A stretch of 40,926 nucleotides of DNA from Symbiodinium natans (lineage: Eukaryota > Sar > Dinophyceae > Suessiales > Symbiodiniaceae), in assembly GCA_905221605.1 (NCBI GenBank), contig CAJNDS010000832.1, positions 21,302 through 62,227 on the forward strand. The letters run 5' to 3'. How positions within the stretch are numbered: the first letter of the stretch is position 1; every line of letters starts with the position of its first letter. Made by a program: the position numbers and the translations under genes. Of this stretch, positions 10,401-17,649 are shown piece after piece. The notes below the pieces were generated by a model that saw only the letters and a list, made by a program, of their open reading frames with translations, did not search any database and was not told the origin of the DNA.

Positions 10401-11781
10401 GAACACGGTCGATGCTGAAATGACGAGCAAGAAGGGCAAGCATGTATCGACCTTTCGGCTGGGACCGTGCTTGGTCGCACAACTCAACATAGGCAATTAC
10501 CTCTTGCTCCAACTCAGTCACTTGCTTCAACACACGCAAGGAAGTCATCTCTCCAGCAATCCAAGCGTCAAGGCGAGGGAGAAAACCAGACTCAGTAAGG
10601 TCTTCTTTTTCAGCTGTGAAAGACTGAGACAGCCATTCAACGACCAAACCTTCTCCTGACATATCAAGCTTGGCAATTTGGACCAACAACGCGTTTTTCC
10701 AGGCTCGGAAACCAGCAGCGTCGGAAGGAACAGGTTCAAGCTTGAGATGCAACAAAGCTCGGTTGTCAACAATGTGCTTCTCTTGCCTCTCAGGCTCTTC
10801 GTTCTCATGAACAGGAGATGCATCATTGCATCCTTGATCCGTGCCATTTCTTTGGGCAAGCAGTTGCTGGACGACATCAATCAACTGATCAACACGAGGG
10901 TCAGTAACGGTTGCAGGAGGGCAAGGGGGCGACTCATTGACAACTTGCGGCAATGAAGGTGCACCATTATTGTCCCCATCCGAACCGATATGTACCCAAC
11001 TAGAACCACCTGAACAGGCACTTGGTGCAATTGCAGATGGCACATCTTGCTGGCGAGGTGCAGGCTTTGGAGGTGAAGACCCAGGACTCGTGGCGCTTAA
11101 AGCAGCCTGACGAAGTCTCTGAATCTCACGGTCTTTGACTTGCAACTCAACACGTAGCTGGGTGTTTTGGAAGTTCAGCAAGTTGTTATCACCCCGGCAG
11201 CTGGTTAGGGCGGCTTCAAGCTCTTGGTACCCTGCACGAGCAACCTGAAGTTCAGCTTCGACTTTGCTTAGCTCAGCCTTAGCTACGGATAGCTGTTCTT
11301 CCAAGATTCGACCCTGTTGAAGGATCTCATCATAACGATGTTCGTATTGTTGCAACTGCTCACGCATTTGCTCAGCGGTGGCTTCAACCAAACCTCTAGC
11401 CTCATTCTCTACCTGCTCTAGCCTTACAGCATGTAGCTGCTCAGCATGATCAGCCACTTGCTGCGCTGCTTGGGCTGCAGCCAAACGTTGGGCATCCAGG
11501 ACTTCTTGTGGGGACGCTCCTACGTTCAGGATGTTCTGCGTGTATGAGGCTTGAGCGGTTAGATTCGGGTAAGGTTCTGAGTGCTCACGAGTTCTGCGAG
11601 GTCCCGACAAAGCCCGTCTAGTCAGAGGAGGGGACCTTTCACGGAGCTCAACTGCAGAACTACTCGTAACCGAACCACTATCTGAACCGATACCACCCGG
11701 CAATGCCATGGCTGAGGCACTCGATAGATCAAGTACCGAACTAGCTTGGTTGCTAGGGTCTGAGGGGGAAGACATTGCCAT
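4468..11781 (-). CDS. Copia gag-pol polyprotein with added 2OG-Fe(II) oxygenase-like and methyltransferase-like domains (2437 aa)
   Basis: Domains in order: a coiled coil (about 95-225); a gag-like region (about 340-560); a basic Lys/Pro/Ala stretch; a CCCH zinc finger (C641, C650, C656, H660); a protease motif ADTAAG (715-720); an oxygenase-like double-stranded beta-helix with H971-x-D973, H1033 and R1042 (about 890-1050); an HHCC zinc site (H1153, H1157, C1164, C1167); an integrase with D1203, D1269 and E1300; a methyltransferase-like domain (about 1618-1830) with YEFCC, ECGPWS (1679-1684) and FEWP (1731-1734); RT with YVDD (2099-2102); and RNase H with D2274, STEAE (2317-2321) and D2354. 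The protein builds the particle and copies and integrates the element. Protease has Ala where D-[ST]-G is usual. The reading frame is open throughout. Retrotransposon cytosine methyltransferases are published for Symbiodinium, so added enzymes have precedent. Residue positions are hand-counted. Confidence 0.95.
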   Translation of the reverse strand: MAMSSPSDPSNQASSVLDLSSASAMALPGGIGSDSGSVTSSSAVELRERSPPLTRRALSGPRRTREHSEPYPNLTAQASYTQNILNVGASPQEVLDAQRLAAAQAAQQVADHAEQLHAVRLEQVENEARGLVEATAEQMREQLQQYEHRYDEILQQGRILEEQLSVAKAELSKVEAELQVARAGYQELEAALTSCRGDNNLLNFQNTQLRVELQVKDREIQRLRQAALSATSPGSSPPKPAPRQQDVPSAIAPSACSGGSSWVHIGSDGDNNGAPSLPQVVNESPPCPPATVTDPRVDQLIDVVQQLLAQRNGTDQGCNDASPVHENEEPERQEKHIVDNRALLHLKLEPVPSDAAGFRAWKNALLVQIAKLDMSGEGLVVEWLSQSFTAEKEDLTESGFLPRLDAWIAGEMTSLRVLKQVTELEQEVIAYVELCDQARSQPKGRYMLALLARHFSIDRVRGTVLTASTLFQVEIGGNSMRDLRDFVQRVRTVLYAIPVGQRPDDRLTGEWLFHRVKHIRKLERIIEDIRESAPESRRREWDYLWNKIQDILVQEREDANSHSVMKSLQIAAPQAKSKGVPAETKEASRSSPKAKTPAPVSTGPPPKAPVPANPAPSPKPKTKAKAKAKGMSDAEKAKTPCIFFRMSSGCMHGENCKYSHAPDKTPKVDPKSKPKAAASKPKSPGAVAKAVVAMMAASSMCNIPGSNAFSVEWAADTAAGRHLGSARALADQGIPSESYRSFLAHSASPVTFHTGGGPQPGSQSLGFASDNMPLANHYMLDNCPVVRSTGLDVESGKAFIWLPGSLPFFVHDLSKLRIDCAEEARFYATRIDEHVPIFTSKVQFVHGVAASADSLERSGKESREPSTPFAHDPAEEYAKDLLTKRGDIQPNQVRKIFGLVKRGSAPRGIEPSNDSSFAVGCFRRGGVVGLLKSTKEYPFVTRALNQFAQRKAPGHVYTTINLLHNVSADPHKDSRNAGIDNVVISLGGFTGGGVWVEDAAGRDKCPFPSVSQIGKILSFKKGVIQFSAKNRLHATQPWTGDRLVMILYAAKDPASLELDVLDALIGVGFPLDSHPLVDVIPAEIESSEVPSSSSGGLPKEHLVEANPDGPAASALPEGDKPLDVSSPGVPIVDDAHVSDRVRKLRDEAVSVKHRLFHFPKNPFCDVCNRSKLLSRRVRRKPRDEDSEPAMLEASEFGEVIAADHIHVFKSPSDSNAPGREYVVLCLRDRFTGLFAAYPATDRSTDSILTCLKRFVGRKVCSKPVSLVSDAADEFKLAAETLGWLHMPSLPNRFPHNSQLEREIRSFQEGVRSSFLEAGFAVRPELWTVACRYGSMAMNLSHPAPLESDLSRWDFAVAHFDAEDVPPRELILGQLVFYRARADSKFGPNAKPGLFAGWRLEPGFLYRSVVYVLDLAKVRFKLGSWEEVISVPEAELYVRSGDPVFPLKNAAEHTLQLCGGEDFAMPDPLPLPFSGDQANIKKKARRIYITYSRFLKLGPTPGCTACERDRSDHNPECVARFEKAFGDEAKTSSQPFEDHERLLSFEHLGLPDLPPEIDPADEEAVEVELAALGRSTERDAESELDFLRTPEYEPSIPEDDEALPGVEALPACRHQKPGALVLYEFCCAPDSMIGHLGPELGVQVVRLCRESINLEDPLAIDQLIHQVSATPGCCIHGSLECGPWSAWSRMNLATKPGYLEKLTAEREKSRKLLLQFIRVAALVILQGGEVSFEWPRDAAGWSLPEIIAFVDQFNLLTVEFHGCAFGLVSSRGGPMLKPWKILTSSKRLAHDFAAYQCSHPKHFKHDTVEGSDSRRSAFYPEAMARAILASLFPYAKAFVAPALPCVPTFPQLHRVKDVRPPLPLDLLMFESGMRHIRIPGYVHRLLDRREWTSQPAALEKVQEEKDGLLKAGTWIEEEIMPKSEVLAWARRTSNVIHFGNLMVIMSVKGAELEPDSWKLKARIVFRGDDIRDQTGMSAVFEELFASAPSSLEGLNTVIGFGLLESHGVTTSDAIKAYTQAALKSKNRTFVLLPPELVPASKRDVIQPCAPLYKALYGHPESSAHWQRHLHGILTGLGGIEFPNLPSVYYFPTLDLILCVYVDDLTLSGKLSKHKGFWSSLSKQVDLEPYAPLTRVLGRSHRHVLYDNQPALALETEDFAKQCVDLYESLVGSAVKHQRTPHVDPGALSLSDNDARGSLADSAARILMKILWLARLNRPDLMVAVTTLTTNVCRWSVNDDKRVARLVGYIAATVQYNPVMFVHDPASSLHLALYVDSDFGGCPDTARSTSGYIVALEGSNSFALLSWSSKRQKVVSRSSTEAEFVSLSSALFNDALPLLEVWQTIIPGIKLLCREDNEACIAIVRKGYSAKLRHLSKTHRINVSSTCEAVNDNDDVELGYVNTNDQKGDPLTKALSVQKWAHALKLLHISTERLPDVPI

Positions 11782-11924
11782 GAGAGGTGGAAGCGCTTAG
11801 CAGCAGCTCAACGCACCCTTTCTTTTGGCAGAAGAGGCGAGGCTCACGGTTGGATCTGCAATCCCCTCAATGTCGCCAGAGGAGGCGCTCAGCGCCGGAC
11901 AACTGGACGAACAGCCCCAGACCT
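11782..11924 (-). other. Spacer between the two copia ORFs
   Basis: 143 nt with stops in all useful frames, and the two ORFs are in different frames. A simple read-through or -1 shift would therefore not join them. Separate transcripts, trans-splicing or reinitiation would be needed for gag-pol. No mechanism is visible. Confidence 0.6.
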
Positions 11925-13220
11925 TTAGGCGTCCGGAAACCACTTCCGCACCTGACCTTTGATAGCGTCAGTACACTCCGGAAAGCTGTCAAAGGAAGGC
12001 ACGGGAGCACGCGGAAAAATAGTGCGCTGTCCACGACTCCCCTTGGATCTCTTCGGAATGGCAATATGCAGAGGAATCACGTGCTCAGAGCCCGCCAACT
12101 CGTCACAGACATCCGCAGAGTCGTCGACGTGAATGATGGGGAGCTCAACCTCCTTTGCCAGATGTTCCAGCACTGCACGCTTCCCCAACGGACCAGTGGC
12201 CTTCCTCGTAATGAAAATGAGGCAAATAGGCGATTCCCCGATCTGCGTGAAAAGCGTATCACAGGAATTCACTGTCGTCTCAACCACGTGCCTTTTAGTG
12301 TCCTCGTGATGACAGTAACTGCAGACGAAGAATAAGCCCCCGTAGCGCGGAATCAACGAATGAAGATCGCGCAAGGCTGCCACACACTCTGAAGGAAACT
12401 CGGGCCTAGGATCCGTCCAGCTTGTCGACTTCTTGTGATATCGATCCAACACTCCGTGAAAATCCAAGCTCAAACCAAAGGAGAATCTCTCGAAAGCAGG
12501 TTCCGTAAGCTTCACCTTAACTCCCTCAAAGTCCAGCACCTCTGTCTTCAGGGGACGGAAGTCAATCACACGAGGATTTCCTGTCACCTGAGGTGGCGGA
12601 GGATGCGAAGGTTCCGGCACACGATGCAGCACCTGAGCCGATGGAGGATGCGAAGGTTCCGGCACACGAGGCGGAGCCTTCGGTGGAGTCTTTGGAACCG
12701 GAATGCCTGATGACAAACTTCGAGGCGGAGCTTTCGGTGGAGTCTTCGGAGCCGGAATGTCTGATGACAATGAAGCCGATGGAGTTAACAAAGGCTTTGG
12801 AGCCGGCAAAGGCCTCTGAGTTGAAGAGCTTGATGACGAAGAAGCGGGTGGAGGTGATGGAGCCGTGGTCTTCGCCTTCAGAACAACAGTTGAAGGATGA
12901 AGTCGATGAAACGGACGAACTGGCGTAGAAGGCGGCGGAGTCTCCGGGGCCTGATCGTCAATAACGATCACTTCTGACTGCTCTTCCACAGCCTGAAAGG
13001 GAGCCGTCCTCGGACGGCGCACTACGGATCTTGTAGATCCGTCAGGGCGACGGAAGGGAACTTCGGATGGATCAGCGAAGATGCCCAAGTCCTGATCGCG
13101 CAGAAAGATATATATTTGATATGCTTTCCGCTTCCTCTGGGCTGCGGCGCCCCCTCGAGTGCCTCTCACACCGAGAGGCCTTGGAATGCGCTCTTCCTCA
13201 CGAGGAGGGTTGCAGTCCAT
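11925..13220 (-). CDS. Copia accessory ORF: Pro-rich N-terminus plus HAD-hydrolase-like domain (431 aa)
   Basis: This is the first ORF of the element, from ATG at 13220. Residues 1-80 are basic, about 90-215 are Pro/Ser-rich with repeats (KTPPKAPPR twice, RVPEPSHPP twice), and about 245-400 resemble a HAD-superfamily phosphatase. The motifs are SLDFHGVLD (251-259, motif I), FVCSY (298-302, motif II position), a Lys in GPLGKRAVL (343-351, motif III) and HVDDSADV (364-371, motif IV with paired Asp). In motif I the second Asp of DxD is His (DFH). Catalysis may therefore be altered or lost, or the fold may bind rather than hydrolyse phosphate. Family assignment rests on motifs only. It is not gag: gag-like sequence is in the next ORF. 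Copia elements normally have no such gene. Confidence 0.85.
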   Translation of the reverse strand: MDCNPPREEERIPRPLGVRGTRGGAAAQRKRKAYQIYIFLRDQDLGIFADPSEVPFRRPDGSTRSVVRRPRTAPFQAVEEQSEVIVIDDQAPETPPPSTPVRPFHRLHPSTVVLKAKTTAPSPPPASSSSSSSTQRPLPAPKPLLTPSASLSSDIPAPKTPPKAPPRSLSSGIPVPKTPPKAPPRVPEPSHPPSAQVLHRVPEPSHPPPPQVTGNPRVIDFRPLKTEVLDFEGVKVKLTEPAFERFSFGLSLDFHGVLDRYHKKSTSWTDPRPEFPSECVAALRDLHSLIPRYGGLFFVCSYCHHEDTKRHVVETTVNSCDTLFTQIGESPICLIFITRKATGPLGKRAVLEHLAKEVELPIIHVDDSADVCDELAGSEHVIPLHIAIPKRSKGSRGQRTIFPRAPVPSFDSFPECTDAIKGQVRKWFPDA

Positions 13221-13282
13221 GGGTCCTCAATCCTAGACCCTGAAATCTACAGAACAAACAGAGCGATACGGAGCTGATAACC
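13221..13282 (-). other. Copia leader with primer-binding site
   Basis: The sequence directly after the 5' LTR reads GGTTATCAGCTCCG on the minus strand. With the final T of the LTR it gives TGGTTATCAGCTCC, which would pair with a tRNA 3' end in CCA. It resembles the initiator-Met-type site used by many copia elements but is not identical, so the tRNA is left open. Confidence 0.6.
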
Positions 13283-13508
13283 AGTTGAACAGGTTAGAAC
13301 CTGGCCTAAGCCTGAAAGGGGAAGGACCAGGCACAACCAAAAGAAGGGTTCAGGGACCCTCAAAGCCCTCAACCCTGCGTGCAAGCCGCACCTCATGCGG
13401 CCTTTTTACTTGAGCCAAAAATGTGGTCAGAAGGTAAGTCATCCTAGTCTGCACAACATGACTATACATGCTTTACAATAGAGGAAGGAAGCTCGTGATT
13501 CTTCAACT
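13283..13508 (-). repeat. 5' LTR of the copia element
   Basis: 226 bp, matching 3745-3970 with one substitution. Transcription should start in it. It carries the same terminal inverted repeat and hairpin. Confidence 0.95.
13409..13423 (-). promoter_or_regulatory. Dinoflagellate spliced-leader-like tract in the 5' LTR
   Basis: Sense strand CATTTTTGGCTCAAG, at LTR positions 86-100. Compared with the end of the dinoflagellate spliced leader it has one extra T. See the copy at 3871-3885. Confidence 0.45.
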
Positions 13509-13513
13509 ATGAT
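13509..13513. other. Target-site duplication of the copia element (right copy)
   Basis: ATGAT, matching 3740-3744. Confidence 0.9.
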
Positions 13514-14181
13514 CGGGGGAATTAAATAATCCGAACGTATAAACTGGTATGAGTAGCCCATTCAACAAATGCGCTTATTTGTAAACTAGTGCACGAAACT
13601 CGCGATTTTAAGGAGGTTTCGCTTTTTTGGCACTTAGTATTTGTACTAGTACGCAGGGCAAAAACTAGAAAAAGTACAGGCCCGACAGGCTCGCAGAGCG
13701 GCGAGGCTTTCGGCAAGGGAGGCCGGGTAACAAACCGACGTGCGAACACACACGGGAACAGGCCAGGTGATGGGAAGTCGATGCAATGGACACGACCAGC
13801 GCCGGTTGCAGAAGAACAGCGGGCGAACATGCTCAACACCAAATGGGGCGGTGAAGAACATGACCAGCGGGTCTAGCCAGAGCAGGCTGGAGGAGAGATA
13901 TGCGTGCATGATCTAATCTCCGCGTTCTGTTTCTGGAGTGGACTCCGGAAGCAGACACACACGTGTAGTGAACGGTGGTTCTCCATGGTTATCATCTATC
14001 TCTCAAGGTCACAAGCAAAGAGCTGGATAACTTCAACATTGCCAGAACGTCTTGACACAGAGCAGGTTCATACACAGGTCTGCCCAATGATGTATGCAAA
14101 TGACGCGACACTTCAAGAGCATCTCTGTCAAGTACGTGTTTCATGTGTTTCGAGAGACACAACGTAATATAGCCTCGAATC
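13514..14181. other. Right part of the long GH3 intron, no gene seen
   Basis: This intron sequence begins (on the minus strand) with the GA donor at 14181 after the exon ending AAF. Short open frames on both strands have no recognisable content. Confidence 0.6.
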
Positions 14182-15435
14182 AAAGGCGGCTTCCTCGTCC
14201 CATGAGGCGGCGATGGTCAGCCCGGATGGCCAGGCCTGAAGTTCCGTGGACCGGCGGGTTTTCTCTCACCAGAAGTTCCGTTCCGACTCTGCCGTTTCCA
14301 GGCAAAAAGAGCTTCAGCTGCTTAAGCTTGGGCGGTACATTGTATGTGGAACCCAAGTTTGAAACACACAAGGCCTAAAGTCCAATACTGCATGAGACAC
14401 AGACAGTTGCAACACTGGGTTCGGAGCCTGCAGGTAATTGTTGCCCAAGCGCTACCCAGAATTCCCCAACAATGCCGTCGCAAACAACTTTGAAACACTG
14501 CAGACAGCTCTAAGACTCTAAGCTACTCATGCTGCAAGCTTTCCACTTCCTCTCTCCATTTTGTAGCATCGGGCAGCTGAGCCACCGTAGAAGTGCCAGC
14601 CAAGCTGGTTGGTGCGCGGAATCCTTGTGGCCCATCGTTCCTTTGGCGTGCTCTTTCAAAAACCAATGAACCATTCAAGAAGGCTTCAAGGCTCAGGCAG
14701 GGAAGAACTGCTAGTGATGCATCGAACATGATCGGTAAGAAGACAAACCAGGTGTGGCCCCTCATGCCCCACGCACCAAAAATATGGTTTACTCAGCTTG
14801 GACCTGACAGAATCGATGGGACTCCATATTACTGGCTGTTCATGGGCATGCTCCTGCTGGTGCAACCGTTCTGCTGAAATGCAAACCATCTGCAGAGCAC
14901 AGCACCACTATCAAAAAAAGGTTCAAATTCTTGCAACGGCCCCCTTCTCATCCGGAGATGGGGTATTGGGCTGAAAGATGAAGATGAAAACAAAGAGCGG
15001 CAACTCTCTTTTTCACAACACAACGCACAAGATGAGAGCAAAAAGCGCAGCGGAACGCAGCGGAACGCAACGGAGCGTCATGTTCACGGGCGGAATCCCG
15101 AGGCGCTCCACCGGAGCAATGTTTCCGACCTTGGCCAAGATCTCGAACCTCACTATACCTCAAAAAACCTCATTGGACCTCGTTACACCTCATAAAACCT
15201 CACTATACCTCATTGTACCTCTCAGTCTACCTCCTTACACTTCATTCTCACATCTTAGACGAGGTGTTTATGCGCAATGGTTTTTCGTTACGCCCTTCAG
15301 CACTTTCTCTCTGTTCCACCTTCATGCAGAAAAGCTGCATAGGCACATCGAGGACTGTCCATGCACTCGGCGCGTCCATCTTGTGGACCGTGCAGCATCA
15401 ACAGTTTCTCGGTCAACGTCATATTCGCGACCAGC
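14182..15435 (-). CDS. GH3 beta-glucosidase-type glycoside hydrolase, N-terminal exons (partial)
   Basis: Four exons of a GH3 glycosidase, read on the minus strand. Exon 1 is 15435-15339 (NMTLTEKLLMLHGP, ending CAY), exon 2 is 15129-15080 (VGNIAPVERLGIPPVNM), exon 3 is 14640-14586 (NDGPQGFR, ending GTST) and exon 4 is 14235-14182 (AWPSGLTIAASWDEEAAF). Joined, they stay in frame and give the classic GH3 N-terminal order: MTLxEK, VGN, RLGIP, DGPQGFR, then WPSGLT and ATW/ASWD. Introns: 15338-15130 is GC-AG, 15079-14641 GA-AG and 14585-14236 GT-AG. Every acceptor is AG followed by G. The family hydrolyses beta-linked glucosides, usually as secreted or vacuolar enzymes. The upstream exon(s) with the start codon and any signal peptide were not identified. 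Exon 4 joins in frame to the exon at 1966 across an intron that contains the copia element. Expression was not tested. Confidence 0.9.
15147..15225. repeat. 10-bp tandem repeat ACCTCNNNNN inside a GH3 intron
   Basis: Eight head-to-tail units start ACCTC exactly every ten bases while the other five bases vary (CACTATACCT, CATTGGACCT, CATAAAACCT and similar). It lies in the 15130-15338 intron, close to its acceptor. Confidence 0.8.
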
Positions 15436-15988
15436 CTGAATACACAATCATCAGGCCGCTCCTAGATACATCTACCTCACTGTAAGCGGACCTCATGCAA
15501 TGTCGTGCGCTACTTTGATCATCAGAAGGCCTTTTAAACTCAATTCTATAACCTACAGCTGACCTACAGCTGCTTGACGACGAGGGCTTGACGACAAAGG
15601 CTTGAACGTCCCATGACTGATTTTGCATGTGGCTACCCATTGGCCCCTTTTCAGCCGATTTTGGTTTCGACTCAGCTATACTTTCATGAGCTAATGGCGG
15701 AGGGACCCGCCCAAAAAGCCAGGTCATCCCAGGTTGTTGATAGCAGTGAATCCGTGCATGGGCAGTCTGTTTTTCAGGGGTGGTGGCTCCAAGGTTTACC
15801 GGATAAATCACAGAGCGTCACGGACTTACACGGGATGCACATGGGACCTCGATGATTTGTCCTTAATATCTATCAGCCCCCAATTTGGAAGCAATACACC
15901 GGAACAAAACGACAAATAATGAAAACCTCAGCTCGCTGGGACCATGCTTAGTGAAAACACGTTTGTCCAACGCTAATTCGAGGATTCA

Positions 15989-16138
15989 AAGGCATTCTTT
16001 CGGCATGGCAGCATTGTCGATGTCGAATCGAACATATTTGTGGGCCCCCTCCACCACATTTCCCGCACCCTTGCACCAAACCTCCACACTCTTACAAGTA
16101 CCATATTCGTCCCAAGCTTCACGGCATGTATGCAGAAT
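15989..16138 (-). CDS. Candidate host exon, function not recognised
   Basis: One minus-strand frame of 50 codons has protein-like composition, for example AWDEYGTCKSVEVWCKG and HKYVRFDIDNAAMPKECL. It is followed by TTTGAATCC, where a GA donor would fit the neighbouring gene. No clear AG|G acceptor was found at its upstream end. It is 550 bp upstream of the first GH3 exon and could be an earlier exon of that gene or belong to another gene. A longer overlapping frame (16233-15973) looks less protein-like. Confidence 0.3.
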
Positions 16139-17349
16139 CTAATCTCTTTGAGCCCGCTGAAGCATCTACTCTTCCGCAACATCCACCTCCAGCACATCGA
16201 ATTCCCATTTCGAGAATCCCCGCCTCGTCCCAACGACTCAAATGCAAGGTTGCTTAAACATGTCTTCGTGAACTAGATGACTGGAATGCTTTCGGCACCG
16301 AACATCTCAGCTGACCCACAACCACGAGTGCCAATGCGTGTGAGCGTTTGCCGCATGCACTTGTCGAGTGGCAGCGCGTGCAAACGTACAACAGTTCGGG
16401 CTTGGGCGAGTGCTGCAATCATAATTATTCTGTATGAAAGCGGAAGAGGAATCTCTGAACAAAACAGCGAGACCCTTGCGCAGACCAGTGAGACGAGCCT
16501 TGCACAGCCCATTGAAAGGCCCCACCAAAGCGGGCCCCGCCAACCGTGAAAGCGAAACATGTGCCCTGCAGCACTGACATAAGGTCGAGCCCCTCGCGCA
16601 AACGGGCTTGTGCCATACTCTGAATGTCCACCTTTTCTGGGCAATCCTTGAGCTTCGAACCTGTTTTCAACCCACCAGCTGGCCTTGCCAGCACACTTTG
16701 CCAGCGAGGGTGTTTTGCAGGGGAAGTAAGAGTTTTTGTGGCTTTGTTGCGGGTCGCGGGCGCGGGGCATGATCTGAATTTGCTGCGGGCGCGGGGGCGC
16801 GTTTTTTTGTTTTGCTGCGAGTGCGGGGGCGCGGTTGTTGCTGCACTCGCAAGGGGGGGCGGGTTTCTTTGGTTGCGCGGGGGGGGGATGGGGTCGCATG
16901 TGTTGTTGCTGCGGGGGGGAGGGGCACCTTTTGTTTTTTTGTGGGCGAGGAGGCGTGGGGCAGTGTGGACAAGTAAGAAAATCATGTCTTTTCTGCAATT
17001 TTGATAAGAAAACGTTTTTTTCATGTCCACAGGCAACATCTATCTCGTGTCTATCACCCTAGGAAGCTACTAGCGTCCATGTTCTGTATACATATGTATA
17101 CACTGTAACACCTCTACTTCTCTACATGTTAATGTTAGTAGGAAAACCTTTTGCTTCTTGTAGTAAGAAAACTCTGTTTTCTCCACATTTTCATCGTAAA
17201 GGCCAAAAGAATAAGCACGAGGAATTAGTTTAACACTTCTTTTGCGATTTGAACGTTATTTTTTTGGGGCTTCCCTGTAAAACAAACAGAGGAACTAAAT
17301 GTAGAGGAAAATGACGAGGCGAGACTCTTTGAAGCAAGCTCTGCGCAGC
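16139..17349. other. No supported gene; GC-rich segment at about 16740-16960
   Basis: The middle is rich in GGGCGCGG and G-runs, which produces long but meaningless open frames on both strands. Around 16995-17310 are short motifs of the type AGTAGGAAAA/TTTTCTCCACATTTTC that reappear near 23330-23400 and 24200-24280, suggesting a degenerate dispersed repeat. Confidence 0.5.
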
Positions 17350-17620
17350 TTAACACAACAGCGGGATGGGGGGAGGGGGTTGCACCCCGCATTTGCAAAC
17401 ACAATGCTCGCACGAAGGGTGTGGAAAGGATTCATAGCTGGCATGGCTTGAAAAATTGGCATGGTGTGGGGGAGGCTTGCATGATTGGCTCGGAAAGGAT
17501 TCATATGCTTTGAAGCAAGCTGCCATGGCTTTAAAAAGTAGGGAGTTGGGGTGGGTGCAGCCCACCCCCCATTTGCAAACCCAATGCTCGCATGATAGGC
17601 TTGTTTGGTGAGCGAGTGGG
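17350..17620. repeat. Dispersed repeat family, two units
   Basis: Two related units contain GGGGAGG...GCA, then CATTTGCAAAC(A/C)CAATGCTCGCA, then GGAAAGGATTCATA and a TTTGAAGCAAGCT segment. Further diverged units lie at 23450-24005. Confidence 0.7.
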
Positions 17621-17649
17621 CGAGTAAGTGTGAGTGAGTGAGTGAGTGA

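Larger units (their letters stand above)
3745..13508 (-). mobile_element. Full-length Ty1/copia LTR retrotransposon, 9764 bp, inside a GH3 intron
   Basis: The element lies on the minus strand. In its own 5' to 3' order it carries a 5' LTR (13508-13283), a primer-binding site, a 431-aa ORF (13220-11925), a 2437-aa gag-pol (11781-4468), a polypurine tract (about 3979-3971) and a 3' LTR (3970-3745). The domain order protease, integrase, RT, RNase H identifies Ty1/copia. The LTRs differ at a single site (C at about 3811 versus T at about 13349), both ORFs are open and the target duplication is intact, so insertion is recent. At 9.8 kb it is nearly twice the usual copia length, owing to extra domains. 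It is inserted in the sense direction in a GH3 intron. Confidence 0.97.

Noticed and set aside
14523-14765. A continuous ORF containing NDGPQGFR with an upstream PCLSL segment
   Set aside because: Only the part from 14640 to 14586 is GH3 exon. The upstream part was first taken as an exon, but the true preceding exon is at 15129-15080 (RLGIPPVNM), which joins with correct phase.
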